Origin: Elymus sibiricus
Taxonomy: Eukaryota > Streptophyta > Magnoliopsida > Poales > Poaceae
Assembly: GCA_039707655.1 (NCBI GenBank)
Contig: CM077674.1
Location: forward strand, 238,801,904 to 238,865,903
Direction of reading: 5' to 3'
DNA length: 64,000 bases
The translations under genes and the position numbers were made by a program. The notes beneath the pieces were generated by a model that saw only the letters and a program-made list of their open reading frames with translations, was not told the DNA's origin and made no database searches. Positions 20,432 through 33,594 of this stretch are shown here, piece by piece. How positions within the stretch are numbered: the stretch's first letter is position 1; the number at the start of each line of letters is the position of its first letter.

Positions 20432-22573
20432 TGTAGGGGAACGCGGCAGAAAACAAAAAAATTCCAACCTACGGACCAGCCCAGGAACACTATGGAGACT
20501 GCATACAAGGTTTGATCTGTTTCGTTACCGACTCGTAGCGCAGCGGAAGTAGAGTCGATGACGATCGGCGGTGCAGATCCCCGCAGCTAGGATTTTACAA
20601 CCTCCCAACCGTGAGAATGTATACCCTCATCCGCCCCTCGGACAGCCCTCCGGGAGGCGGTCGGACAGTCCCGCGGACGGTGTCGCGGACAGCCCTTCGG
20701 GAGGACCTTCGAAACTCGAACGGTCACTCGGACAGCCCTTCGGGAGGACCTCAAAAACTCGGACGGTCACACGGACAGCCCTTCGGGAGGCACTCTCGAA
20801 CTAAGACCGAAACTACGATCTCTCTACAGAGTTGCACACATACGGTGTCATCTATCCAGCAGGGCTTCGCCGTTCAGAACTAGTTCCCACCGGAACCCAG
20901 ACAGCCTTTCGGCTCTACGAAACTATTTCGCTGGGAGGGAGAGAGAAAGCCAGACAAAGTCAGATGGCAAGTGTATGAGAGCAAGGGATGGATTTTGGGC
21001 TGCCATCTCCACTTCTATTTATAGGGTAGCCAAGGGGTAAAGTTGGAATACAAGATTACCAAAATGCCCCCATTATATCCCTTTCATAAAAGGAATATTC
21101 CATATGGGAGTGCCATGTGGAGCTCCATGGAGCTCCACCCCCTTTGGCCGGCCACACATGGGGGGTCCCCCCCCCATGAGGTGTCTTGCTCACAAACCCC
21201 TTCTAGAAGCCTTTTGGAATATCCAAAAAAGATGCTTTCCCAAAAATATCTAAAAAGCGCTTTCACTATTCATGACAACATTTTTCAGCGTCCGTTCGAA
21301 CTGAAAATATTTATGTGGGCTTAGAACATTTCCAGTACCCACTAAAATAATTTTCAACGCGTTCCGGAACAATTCCGGATTAGTGATTTTCATCTGCGAA
21401 AAGCATCTGAAGCGGTTTCGGCAGTGCCGGAACATTTCCGGTTTTCATCCCGGAAAATTCCAGAAAGTTTCTAGAATGATTCTGGCACCCTCCAAGAATC
21501 ATCAGGCATGTCCCGTAACTAATTTGACTTAATGGTATACCCTGAAACAACTTTTTGGTTTCACCGGAACTATTCCGATATTATCTCCGGAACGTTTTCG
21601 TTTCGTCTGAAACTTTTTTCGGTGTTTTTCTCTCAGACTCCCTGTCTAGTATTCAGCAGATAGATGACCCTTAAGCGTGTGACCCTATAGGTTCGGTGAA
21701 GTATAGACATTACCGGAACATCTTTCCGATCAATGATCAGCATCGGAGCCGTGGACACCCATATTGATCCCTATACCCACACGAATGAATATTCGAGTGA
21801 ACCTCAGTTGCCGTGTGCTATTCCTGTTGCTTCGCAATATGTTACAAATACCCGAGGTGAGATTTTCTGCATCCCCGTGGATCAACAACTTGTCCACTAT
21901 GCAAGTTACCTCGTTACCGGTCTTGTTCTCTTTTCTCATTTCCGTGTTCCGGCATCCCTGTGATCAAATCACCTTGTGTCTGGCCAGACGATGATGGATA
22001 CCGTAACACCGAGAGGGCCCGAGAATATCTCTCCATTATCGAAGGAGCAAATCCCAATCTCGAGCTATCAACGTTACTTGACATACTTTTCCATGGACCC
22101 GTAAGCCGCCGTAATTGCCACCCATTTACGGATGACGTTTAACAAACCCCAAAGTTCATGGAGCAAGCATGAAGAAACTCGATACTCTCATGGTTTAAGG
22201 AATTATGCAAACATTAACTATCTATGTGTTATTAACCATTAACATATGACAAATGAATCTCATAGCATAACATCAATTCGGGTCGATTCAACACAAGTGT
22301 TCTACCAACATTGTGCCCTCAAAATTGCCGGCATAGCCATGCCCATGATCAGGAAAACAGGATCATCATGCAATACTTGAGCCAGTCTTAGAGGCAAGAC
22401 TAGGAATACATTTTACCATTTATTATTCCACACGTGCATATGAGTCTTCCTCCGAGCCTCATGTTACTGCAGACTCGAGAACCATAGCAGTTATAGCATG
22501 GAACATAAACTTAATTATGAACAGGGAGATAATCAATAGCATTTAATATTGCCTCTAGGGCATATCTCCTACA
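20432..22573 (-). repeat. 3' LTR of the copia element, 2142 bp
   Basis: Near-identical to 27882-30021. It carries the short repeats GGACAGCCCTTCGGGAGG (20640-20800) and a minus-strand TATAAATA near 21018-21025. Confidence 0.92.
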
Positions 22574-25500
22574 GACTTCCACTTGCACTAGAGTCAATTA
22601 TCTAGTCAATGCTAATGCACTTTACACCTATGGCATACCGGTGTAAAAAATGCTTCGCATGTGGTATAGCCTGATGTCCAACGGATCTGACAACTTTAGA
22701 TCCGTGTGTATTTTTGCATATCCTCGCATTTTCACGCTTTCACAAAATTCATATTTTGTGCGGACTTGGCTTTGTATATGTGTGAATCATTGGTCGAAAC
22801 CTGATTCCTCAGACTGAGCTATGGAGCAACTATCTGCAATAGTGTCCCATTGACCAAAGTCTTCTTGGAACCATACTAAGTTCATGAATGAACTATATGA
22901 CTCAACAACTTCTTTGTCGCTTCTAAATCATCAACATACTTAGCCTTTATTATAGAATTCGCCACAGTAACCTCCTTGGAACAATTTCCAACTACCGTGC
23001 CACCAAATTGTGTATCACACAAAACCCTTAACTTAAATCGAAAATCGCATGGAGCATTGATGAAGACTGTATCGATGTAATCACTTATAACGAGCACTTC
23101 ATAATCTCTGCTTGCGAGAAAACATGTCATCAGTACTACTCTAGTACTCAATGATATCTTTCACTGTTGTCCCATGATCAGTACTTTTGATCACCTTGGT
23201 ATTTATACTCGCAACAACTTTGGAGTATTGGACATATCTGGTTGTATTTACATACCATGGAATACATGATTAATCCAAACACGAAGGTGTGTGGAATCTC
23301 CATCATGTATTTTGCTCATCAGTGTTTTTGGGACACCGAGTCTTGCAAAAACTCTTTCCATGTGACTTTGGCAAGAATCACTCCTTGTCGTTTTAAATGC
23401 TAAAAACTTTTAGCATCTCATCAATATGTATCTTTGCTTAGCCCCATTAGGCAAATCTATCTCCATAGATTATCATGCCTAATATCAAGGCTATTTAGCC
23501 CAAGCACTTCATTGAAAAACTATTTTCAAATGAAGTCCTAATTCGTGTTAACAATTTTATTTCCAATTAACAATGTGTCAAGTACACAAGGTTTTTAGAA
23601 ATATTATTATGCTCCCACTTACTTTCTTGAAACCACAAGCATCTTCGTTACCCATTGATGAAGTCAAACTCTTTTGACCATTTCATTAAAACGAAGATTC
23701 CAACTCCACTTTGCTCTCTTCTGTCCATTGCTGGAACTCTGAAGTTTGTATACTTACTAGCATCCTCTGGACTAACAAAATACCTTGGAATGTATTACAT
23801 ACAAGTCCTAGGTTGCATTTCCATCTCATGGAAATCCTTTTGTCATCCATGTTTCATATCTCATGTTTGAAATATGTATAAATTGCTAGTTCAACCCGAA
23901 CCAACTTTAAGCATCGCTATGGTGAAACAACCTCATCGTAGTCAACTCCTTGAACTTGTTATTGTAACAAGTCGAGCTTTATGGATAAAACATTTTTATC
24001 CGTATCAGTTTTTAGTTCCATAAATATTTGTTAGACTCTAAGTCTTCCGAAAGGTGTATCAAGATTTTAATCTTGAAACATTTATATGGAAACTATCTCG
24101 GATTGTATTGGCATTTAGCCAATTCCGGAGTCAGGGCCCATCAATGCTTCCTTGTGTATTGTAGGTATACTATTGTCTAACAACAATATCTCATTTGCGC
24201 ACCTGAGAGGTTTGCACGAGCTTTGCCTACGTTGTTCAGCTGCAAGTTCGATCGAAGTCCATACATCTCATGTAGAGGCTTCCGCATCAGTCGCAGTAGG
24301 AAAACCTTGGAATTACTTCTAAGGTTCCTTTCCTTTGATCTGATGACGAAGATATTGTTATCTCGTCGAATTGCACTGTCCTCCCACTCACCTTTTGTAA
24401 GAACTATTCTCTTTAAAAGCATACCGTTTTGTGGCAAAACCCTTTGCCTTGGTATAGTGGTGGGGGAATACCCAATAATTAGGGATAACTTACAAAGTAG
24501 CACTTGTCTGATTTGGAATAGGTTTGTAACCTTTTACACAAGCCCCATATTCCAAATGTTAAGAAAAGATGTAACATGGTTGGGCGTACCATACCATGGC
24601 TTCATTTCAACAGACCCGATAGAGCTCTTTTTAGTGTAAAAGCCGCAGTCTCTAAAGCATTACTCTTAAAAGTGATAATGGCAATTTTATTTATGTCATC
24701 TTTGATCTTACCATGTCATGAATGGTTCGATTACATCTTCACGGACTTTCCACTTGCAGTGGTGTTCCGGGAGGTGCAAGTTATGAAAACTCTTTTCACA
24801 ACTCATCAGACATTCGCTAAACTTGTAACTCAAATATTCCTTTCTGCAATCGAATTGTAGAAACATAATTTTCTTGTTACGATAACTTCTACTTCATTTT
24901 GAAAACCTTTCAAAAGATTTCAAAAGATCCAGACTTACGCCTCATCAAGTAAATATCCATATATCTACTTGAGTCATTTTGAAGGCAGACAAATCCACTG
25001 TTTGCAACAACATTTATTAGACTACATACATCAAAATGTATGATCACCAATAAGTTCTTTGCTCGTTCCTTATGGCCTGTGAACGGTATTTCAGTCACTT
25101 CACTTTTCGGAGGAAAGTTGCAAGTGTCAGATGATTCAAAATCAAATGACTTCAAAATCCATCATAATGGAATTTTCCATGCAGGATTCTCCAATGTGAC
25201 CAAATGCAGTGCCACACTTGTGTGGTATTCTTTTAGTCTTTACGACATTTAGCGTCAGTGTTATGGATGTATCATATTACCATCAATATTCATAACATAC
25301 ATCTCATCCTAGATGGAAGTATGACCCTTATGTTTATTCATAATACTGAACAACAATTGTTCTTTCATGAACAACACTCTTGCAATAAACTTTATGCAAC
25401 GGGCTAGAGTGTATAAAACTCTAAAATGAATTATGAAAGTAAACCCAGAGGTAATGTATTATTATCAATATTCATAACATACGTCTCATTTATAATGAAA

Positions 25501-27881
25501 GTATGGCCATTATGTTATTCATAACACCGAACATCAAAAGTTCTCTTATGAACAACCTTCTTGCAAGATACCTTATGCAATGGGCTAGAGTTTGTAAAAC
25601 TCTAAATGAATTATGAAAATAAATACAGACGGTAATACACCGATGGAAGGTATAGTAACGTTTACTATTTTCCCTGTGTATACCTAAACCTCATTCCTGG
25701 CTAGTCTTTCAGGCCATAGTAGTTCTTACATTGAATTACAGCAGAATGCAATCAAGCGGGTGTCTTTGTGATCAACTCACAATACCCAAGAATTAGTGAT
25801 TAACATGTTTAACCATAATCCCCAAGAACTATATCTTTGACCAGCCTTTTATACATAAAAAACTTGTATGACATTCATACATGAGCTGGATATTCCAGTC
25901 TTCTTTCCTTTTTGCCTTTATACTTCTAACAGTTTAACTTTTAGTAATTCTCCTACTCTCAGAAGAAGCACCCAACTTAAGAGTGGCGTTAGCCCCAGAC
26001 TTCCTAGGCGTGAAAGTCTCACTAACACCCTTCGGACACTTCCTTTCTCTTTAAGTTGTTGTTTTATTCACCTTCATTTTCATGACAGGCGTTCTACTGG
26101 ATCCCTCTTTTATCAGTCTAATGCATAGTAAAACACCTTTACTAATAGTTTGCAAAACAAACACTGCTTTGGATATTTCATATCTTTCAGCCTTTGTTTG
26201 TATCTGAAAATTAATTTTCAGTTCCATGAATATCACATAACTATCCCAAAACTTTCGAAGTTCGGGTCTCATGGAAGCAAACATATTGCACTTTGACTGA
26301 AAACGGAATATTAGCTTTTGGATCGAAGGACGAGAGTCATATCATCCATAGCATTAGCGGGAGAATACCAAAAGTATGCGATAGGACAAAGTCCTTCTTG
26401 ACACTCTTGAGGACAATCCTCACATTACGTTACCAACCGTAAAGTTTTAACCAAATATTTAACAGCTAATTCAATTTTAATTGGGAAGGTGGAAACGCGA
26501 GCCATTCTTCTACAACTATTATGCAAATCACACTTAGACAGTGTTCAAAATTAATTGCACTGAGAATTAAACAAGTTAATTCAATAGTGCGCTCCCACTC
26601 AAATCAATATCTCTCAAAATTGATTATGAGTGATACAAGACCCGCATTGTCATTCAACGCCATTGAACGAGATGAACACTGATGGCGCGAACTTCAATCG
26701 GTAGGCAAACTTGCCGATCACATCTCTATGTGATTCTTGTTCATCTTTTGATGCATGTGTTCCGAGCTCAGGACGATCCTGCCATGAACATCAAGACAAC
26801 CAAGTGATCTCGCTGCGAGGTCTGACCTCACCCGCCTCACACATCCCTAATCGTTCGTACCCATGTATCCATGGCGCACCCCGAAAAGCTAGGTGCCGTG
26901 ACGGTGCTACACTTGGGTGAACACTAACTACTTGATATTTTTGTGAGAGATCACCCTAATAAAAGTGACTACCGCGCAATCAAGAAGGGTGCATCATAGG
27001 GGATAAACATCTCAGGCAATTCATAATTAGTATGATATGGTATAGCCCTTTCTGACGGAGAAGTCTTTATTTCTTCGTCTTCGGCATTCGCGTCGGTTTT
27101 CACCTTTGCGAAGATTGCCACCACCTTGTTGATGCACCAGATAATATTGCTATCTCTATAGCTAATAAAATAAGTGCATTACATAAGGTTGACATGCAGG
27201 TCATTAAAGTGCAATCATATGGCTCCAGCCATCATGCCGAATCATGACACGCATGTCATGTTAATTTACATTATATAGTCATCTCATACATAATCAAATT
27301 ATTATGAGCACTGCTATACCACATCACAACACATGCAAACCATCCTGCAAAACCAAGTTAGATGCCTCTAATCGGTTTATCCAAGATTTTATTTTACGTG
27401 GCTTCTAAGGTTTCAACCAAACCGCAGCTACCAACGTCCATCATCAAGCATGATAATCCAAGTCGCTAGATTAACATTGCGGGGTGTATGAAACACGAGA
27501 TAATAAAATCTCGAGCCCCATACTGAACTTCGTCATACGCATGACCCCCGTGCAGATCATATCTGCATTGCCCTTTCATCTGTGAATTTGATCTTTCTTT
27601 TGACTATGGCAGAACCCAAAGAACTAAAGCACTTCCATGATCAGCCAGAATCACGGACTGCCAGAACTTTGTCAGATTCCACCATCCTGTCTCGAGATCA
27701 GAAATACATAGATTCCAGGGAAGCAACAAGAACCTCGGGTAACAGATTTCATCTGCTACCCGCATAAAAAATTTCCAGTAATAGAACTCTTCTACTACAA
27801 ATTATATTGTGCAACACCCATACATCTCATGTATTCTAGATCACAACCTGCATCTACGCATAGCACGGCTCATGATGCCAC
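22574..27881 (-). pseudogene. Ruined copia polyprotein region
   Basis: No frame longer than about 110 codons survives, but pieces of copia pol are recognisable on the minus strand. A reverse transcriptase piece (QVQGVDYDEVVSP, about 23900-23960) is followed by a decayed NMDDK. An RNase H piece lies near the 3' LTR (SKEVTVANSIIKAKYVDDLE, 22900-23000). Stops and frameshifts are dense. The order (RT then RNase H towards the 3' LTR) is right for copia. I could not place gag, protease or integrase with confidence. Confidence 0.65.
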
Positions 27882-30021
27882 TGTAGGGGAACGCGGCAGA
27901 AAACAAAAAATTTCTGACCTACGGACCAGCCCAGGAACACTATGGAGACTGCATACAAGGTTTGATCTGTTTCGTTACCGACTCGTAGCGCAGCGAAAGT
28001 AGAGTCGATGACGATCGGCGGTGCAGATCCCCGCAGCTAGGATTTTACAACCTCCCAACTGCGAGGATGTATACCCTCATCCGCCCCTCGGACAGCCCTC
28101 CGGGAGGCGGTCGGACAGTCCCGCGGACGGTGTCACGGACAGCCCTTCGGGAGGACCTTCGAAACTCGAACGGTCACTCGGACAGCCCTTCGGGAGGACC
28201 TCAAAAACTCAGACGGTCACACGGACAGCCCTTCGGGAGGCACTGTCTAACTAAGACCGAAACTACGATCTCTCTACAGAGTTGCACACATACGGTGTCA
28301 TCTATCCGGCAGGGCTTCGCCGTCCAGAACTAGTTCCCACCGGAACCCAGACAGCCTTTCGGCTCTACGAAACTATTTCGCTGGGAGGGAGAGAGAAAGC
28401 CAGACAAAGTCAGATGGCAAGTGTATGAGAGCAAGGGATGTATTTTGGGCTGCCATCTCCACTTCTATTTATAGGGTAGCCAAGGGGTAAAGTTGGAATA
28501 CAAGATTACCAAAATGCCTCCATTATATCCCTTTCATAAAAGGAATATTCCATATGGGAGTGCCATGTGGAGCTCCATGGAGCTCCACCCCCTTTGGCCG
28601 GACACACATGGGGGGTCCCCCCCATGAGGTGTCTTGCTCACAAACCCCTTCTAGAAGCCTTTTGGAATATCCAAAAAAGATGCTTTCCCGAAAATATCCA
28701 AAAAGCGCTTTCACTATTCACGATGACATTTTTCAGCGTCCGTTCGAACTGAAAATATTTATGTGGGCTTAGAACATTTCCAGTACCCACTAAAATAATT
28801 TTCAATGCATTCCGAAACAATTCCGGATTAGTGATTTTCATCTGCGAAAAGCATCTGAAGCGGTTTCGGCAGTGCCGGAACATTTTCGGTTTTCATCCCG
28901 GAAAATTCCAGAAAGTTTCCAGAATGATTCTGGCACCCTCCAAGAATTATCAGGCATGTCCCGAAACCAATTTGACTTAATGGTATACCCCGAAACAACT
29001 TTTCGGTTTCATCGGAACTATTCCGATATTCTCTCCGGAACGTTTCCGTTTCGTCCGAAACTTTTTTCGGTGTTTTTCTCTCGGACTCCCTGTCTAGTAT
29101 TCAGCAGATAGATGACCCTTAAGCATGTGACCCTATAGGTTCGGTGAAGTATAGACATGACCAGAACATCTTTCCGATCAATGATCAGCATCGGAGCCGT
29201 GGACACCCATATTGATCCCTATACCCACACGAATGAATATTCGAGTGAACCTCAGTTGCCGTGTGCTATTCTTGTTGCTTCGCGATATGTTACAAATACC
29301 TGAGGTGAGATTTTCTGCATCCCCGTGGATCAACAACTTGTCCACTATGCAAGTTACCTCGTTACCGGTTTTGTTCTCTTTTCTCATTTCCGTGTTTCGG
29401 CATCCCTGTGATCAAATCACCTTGTGTCTGGCCAGACGATGATGGATACCGTAACACCGAGAGGGCCCGAGAATATCTCTCCATCGTCGAAGGAGCAAAT
29501 CCCAATATCGAGCTATCAACGTTACTTGACATACTTTTCCATGAACCCGTAAGCCGCCGTAATTGCCACCCATTTACGGATGACGTTTAACAAACCCCAA
29601 AGTTCATGGAGCAAGCATGAAGAAACTCGATACTCTCATGGTCTAAGGAATTATGCAAACATTAACTATCTCTGTGTTATTAACCATTAACATATGACGA
29701 ATGAATCTCATAGCATAACATCAATTCGGGTCGATTCAACACAAGTGTTCTACCAACATTGTGCCCTCAAAATTGCCGGCATAGCCATGCCCATGATCAG
29801 GAAAACAGGATCATCATGCAATACTTGAGCCAGTCTTAGAGGCAAGACTAGGAATACATTTTACCGTTTATTATTCCACACGTGCATATGAGTCTTCCTC
29901 CGAGCCTCGTGTTATTGCAGACTCGAGAACCATAGCAGTTATAGCATGGAACATAAACTTAATTATGAACAGGGAGATAATCAATAGCATTTAATATTGC
30001 CTCTAGGGCATATCTCCTACA
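27882..30021 (-). repeat. 5' LTR of the copia element, 2140 bp
   Basis: This is the upstream LTR in the element's own (minus) direction. U3 would be 30021 to about 28440 and R-U5 the remainder, judging from the TATA box. Confidence 0.92.
28466..28473 (-). promoter_or_regulatory. TATA box of the copia LTR promoter
   Basis: TATAAATA on the minus strand, about 1.55 kb into the 5' LTR; the same motif is kept in the other LTR. This is the expected core promoter of the element. Confidence 0.6.
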
Positions 30022-32068
30022 TGCGGGCCCATTGCTTCACAATTTTTGTATTTACCATATTACTCCTCAAGGCCATGAGGTCAGCCATCATCATCTATTC
30101 CTCCATATTTAATATGGTCATCTACTATTCTGCCCCTATTACGTCTGGTAAAGTATGCAACAAAATTATTTACCATTGTCGGTTTGTTTACCTTCTTTCA
30201 CCTCTGGAATATACTTTGCCTGTCAATACTTCTGTCCAACAAATACGGGCAAACTATAAGTCTATACCTAATAATAAATGGGTTATTGCTTCTAGCGCAA
30301 CGTCACAAAGATTGCCCCCAAAGTTGCAAAAAATTACCCACTATGCCACCCATAAGTTAATAAAACATTTGTTTCACGTGCCATTGTCTTTCGTTTATAT
30401 AAACCATGATCCCTAATGGATCAAAACCACAAAGCCAGCCCACTGGCCAGGGCCTAAATCCACCACCCGGGAGACCTGGGTTTGATCCCAGCCCCTCTGC
30501 TTTTCCTTTTTCACTTTTCTTAGTGCAAATTCAAATGCCTTTTAAAAAAAATCATATCTTTCAAACCCTAACACCAAATCTAACATGTTATATATGAAAA
30601 ACCCTTAAAATGTGTAGATTTCAAATATGCTATTATTTTGCATGGTAATCATTTCTAGAATTAAGTTTATGGTGAAACCTTAATTAATACCTTCTCTATA
30701 TGTGGTATTTTAGAAATTCCTATCATATATCCCCATTTTACTTGAGTAGATATGATATTGTTATATATGGAAATCCCGATTTCAAATGTGATATTATCTT
30801 GCATGTTAATCCTTTCTAGAATTATGTTTATGGTGAAACCTTAATTAATACCTTCTCCTTATGGGGTATTTTAGAAATTCCTATTATATATGTTTTCTAC
30901 ACCATTTAATTGAGTAGATATGATAGTTTAATGCTCTTACAAAAGATATTATTAGCACTATAGAGGAAGTTGATTCCTACCAGCCACCATATGCTAAAGG
31001 TTACAATAGGTACATAGTCATCCTATTTTCCACCGTGCACAATAACCAATCAATATACGCTGATGTACAATAAACTGTTGATATGAGCTTTATGTAAACA
31101 AGTCGCTTAATGTTGATCTCCATATTTTTTGAAATTGTGCCCATAAAGATTTTTGGAAACACCTTGCGTACGCTTCAAAAATCAGTCAACCATTATGTTT
31201 TTGCGCAACATCACTTATCTTGTTGTTTGTTATGTGAAGATTTCAAGGGATTTACTGATGTCGATGGGTGTGTGTATGAGGGGATGGTTTTTTTCTCTCG
31301 TTACAACACACAAGCATGTTTGCTAGTAATTAATTAATAGCGAAAAGAAGAAGAGATGTTTGATCTTATTTTTAGCAATTTGGGTAAATAAACCTGAAGT
31401 AGTATCCATTTGAATTTCAGCATCGATGTCGATTTTTTTTGATTAGTTAGACTTATATCATCCCCTTTTAGCTAAGAGTAACGAGAGATTTTTCATGTGT
31501 GGCTAGAAGTCAACTAATAATAATGCAATATATGTTTATGTCTATCACAAGGAAAAAGTCTTCACTAAACTAAATTTTTTACCTTATAAATTGTTATTTA
31601 AATCTTTATGTATGCTTCAAGGAAATTGTGCCACATATGTATACATAGTGGAATAGGACTCTTTCCTTCCATGATGTACTTTGGTTAGAATTGGGGCCAG
31701 CCTCATTGTCTCAAAAATCGATAATTGGAGATGTCTAGAGAAAACAAAACAAAATGTTTGTAGTAGTATCAATGTTTTACATGTTCAGTACCTATACTGA
31801 AGGAGATAAAAAGACATGCATGAGTTACTGTCAAAAGGAAAAGACTTGCATGAGTATGTAACTTCGTATAACATGCATGCACTATCAACTTAGTTCCCTT
31901 GAGTAATTCCAGACGAGATTACATTTCTAGATGCTTGTGAGGTCTCCTACTGAATTTGGTTATAGTTTATGTAGTATGTGTGTTTGTGGGGGTACAATTA
32001 GCAGGTCAGTGTCATCCTTGCATCTTCGGCAAGGTTTTATATTCTTAGCATACGTTAGAGTAGCAAAC
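30022..32068. other. Native AT-rich DNA between the copia and Athila-like elements
   Basis: No gene recognised. It holds a tRNA-like pol III promoter pattern (30430-30500) and a two-copy tandem duplication of about 165 bp (30617-30930, repeats around TTTATGGTGAAACCTTAAT). Open frames are short and of random composition. Confidence 0.5.
30430..30500 (+). repeat. Possible tRNA-derived SINE head
   Basis: An A-box-like AGCCCACTGGCCAG and a B-box-like GGTTTGATCCC lie about 40 bp apart, as in tRNA-derived SINEs; a T-rich stretch follows. There is no cloverleaf good enough for a true tRNA. Confidence 0.3.
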
Positions 32069-33594
32069 TGATGTATTGTCTCACGTTGATGGTTCCTCGA
32101 AGAGGAGAGGATGATGTAGCGAGCGGTGAAGTATTTCCCTCGGTTAAGAACCAAGGTATCGAACCAGAAGGAGGTCCTCGCAATATCACGTGTTCAGCTC
32201 CTGCACACAAGAAAACAAATCTCCACACCCAACACGATCAAGGGGTTGTCAAGCCCTTAACGGTAAGATGGAAGATGAAACGTAGATGGGAAATTGTTGC
32301 AAAGTGAAATATGGTTCATATCTGAAATCTTTAGATCAAAAGCAAAAGCAAAAGAGATCGAAAGCACTATGATGGAAAAGAGACCCCGGGAGCCGTAGGA
32401 TTCACTAGTGGCTTCTCTCAAATAAAATAGCAAACGGTGGAAAACTTTTACTATTAGGCAATTGATAGAACCTCAAATAATCACGACGATATCCAGGCCA
32501 TGATCTATATATATGCATCACGTCCAAGATTAGTAGACCGACTCCTGCCTGCATCTACTACTATTACTCCACACATCAACCGCTATCCAGCATGCATCTA
32601 GTGTATTAAGTTCATGGAAAAACAGAGTAATGCAATAAGAATGATGACATGATATAGATCAGATCTATTCATGTAGGAATAGACATGACCTTTTTCTCCT
32701 TAGTGGCAACGATCTACGCGTGTCTTGCTGCCCCTTCTGTCACTGGGAAAGATCACCGTGAGATTGAACCCACTATCGAGCACCTCTTCCCATGGCAAGA
32801 AAAATCAATCTTGTTGGCCTAACTAAACCAAAGTTTCGAATAAGAAATACAAGACTATAAGAAATCATGCAAATAAGAGATCAAAGAACTCAAATCACTT
32901 TCATGAATATAAAAAGATAGATCTGATCATAAACTCAAAGTTCATCGGATCCCAACAAACACACCGCCAAAAAGAATTACATCATATGGATCTCCAAGAG
33001 ACCATTGTATTGAAGATCGAAGAGAGAGAGAAAGCCATCTAGCTACTGCCTACGGACCCGAAGGTCTACAATGAACTACTCACGCATCATCGGAGAGGCA
33101 CCAATGGACATGGTGAAACCCCCCGAGATGGTGTCTAGATTGGATCTGGTGGTTCTGGAACTTGCGGCGGCTGGAATTTTTTTTCGTTGACTCCCCTAGG
33201 GTTTTGGGGATTTTAGAGTATTTATAGAGCAAAGAGGCGGTGGAGGGGAGCTTCGAGTGGGCCACCACCCATTAGGGCGCGCCAGGGCCCCCTGGCGCGC
33301 CCTGGTGGGTTGTGCCCACCTTGGCCGCCTCTCCGACTCTTCTTCGGTCCTTCAAGTGTCTTCTGGCCCAGAAAAAGTCCACAAAAAGTTTCGCTGTGTT
33401 TGGACTCCGTTTGATATGGATTTTCTGTAAATCAAAAACAGGGCAGAAAACAGCAACTGGCACTTGGCACTATGTCAATAGGTTAGTTCCAAAAAATGAT
33501 ATAAAGTTAATAGGAAATCATTATAAAACATCCAAGATTGATCATATATCAGCATGGAACAATCAAAAATTATAGATACGTTGGAGACATATCA
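32069..33594 (-). repeat. 3' LTR of Athila-like copy A
   Basis: 1526 bp, start TGATGT, end ATATCA in plus orientation. It contains a perfect 13+2+13 bp palindrome (33275-33302) about 45 bp upstream of a minus-strand TATA box (33228-33236). Confidence 0.9.

Larger units (their letters stand above)
20432..30021 (-). mobile_element. BARE/Angela-type Ty1/copia retrotransposon, reverse orientation, 9.6 kb
   Basis: Two LTRs of about 2.14 kb enclose 5.3 kb, with a 5-bp target duplication TGCGG (20427-20431 and 30022-30026). Read on the minus strand the LTR starts TGTAGGAGATATGCCC and ends CGCGTTCCCCTACA, as in BARE/Angela/WIS-like Triticeae copia elements. The polypurine tract (GTGCAAGTGGAAGTC) directly precedes the 3' LTR at 22574. 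A tRNA-Met-type primer site relic (TGGCATCATGAGCC) follows the 5' LTR at 27880. LTRs differ at about 60 positions (about 3%). Confidence 0.93.

Noticed and set aside
20571..20883. Frames in the copia LTR with GGPSKLERS-type repeats
   Set aside because: They arise from the CCCTTCGGG repeats in the LTR leader; the same frames recur in the other LTR because it is a copy.
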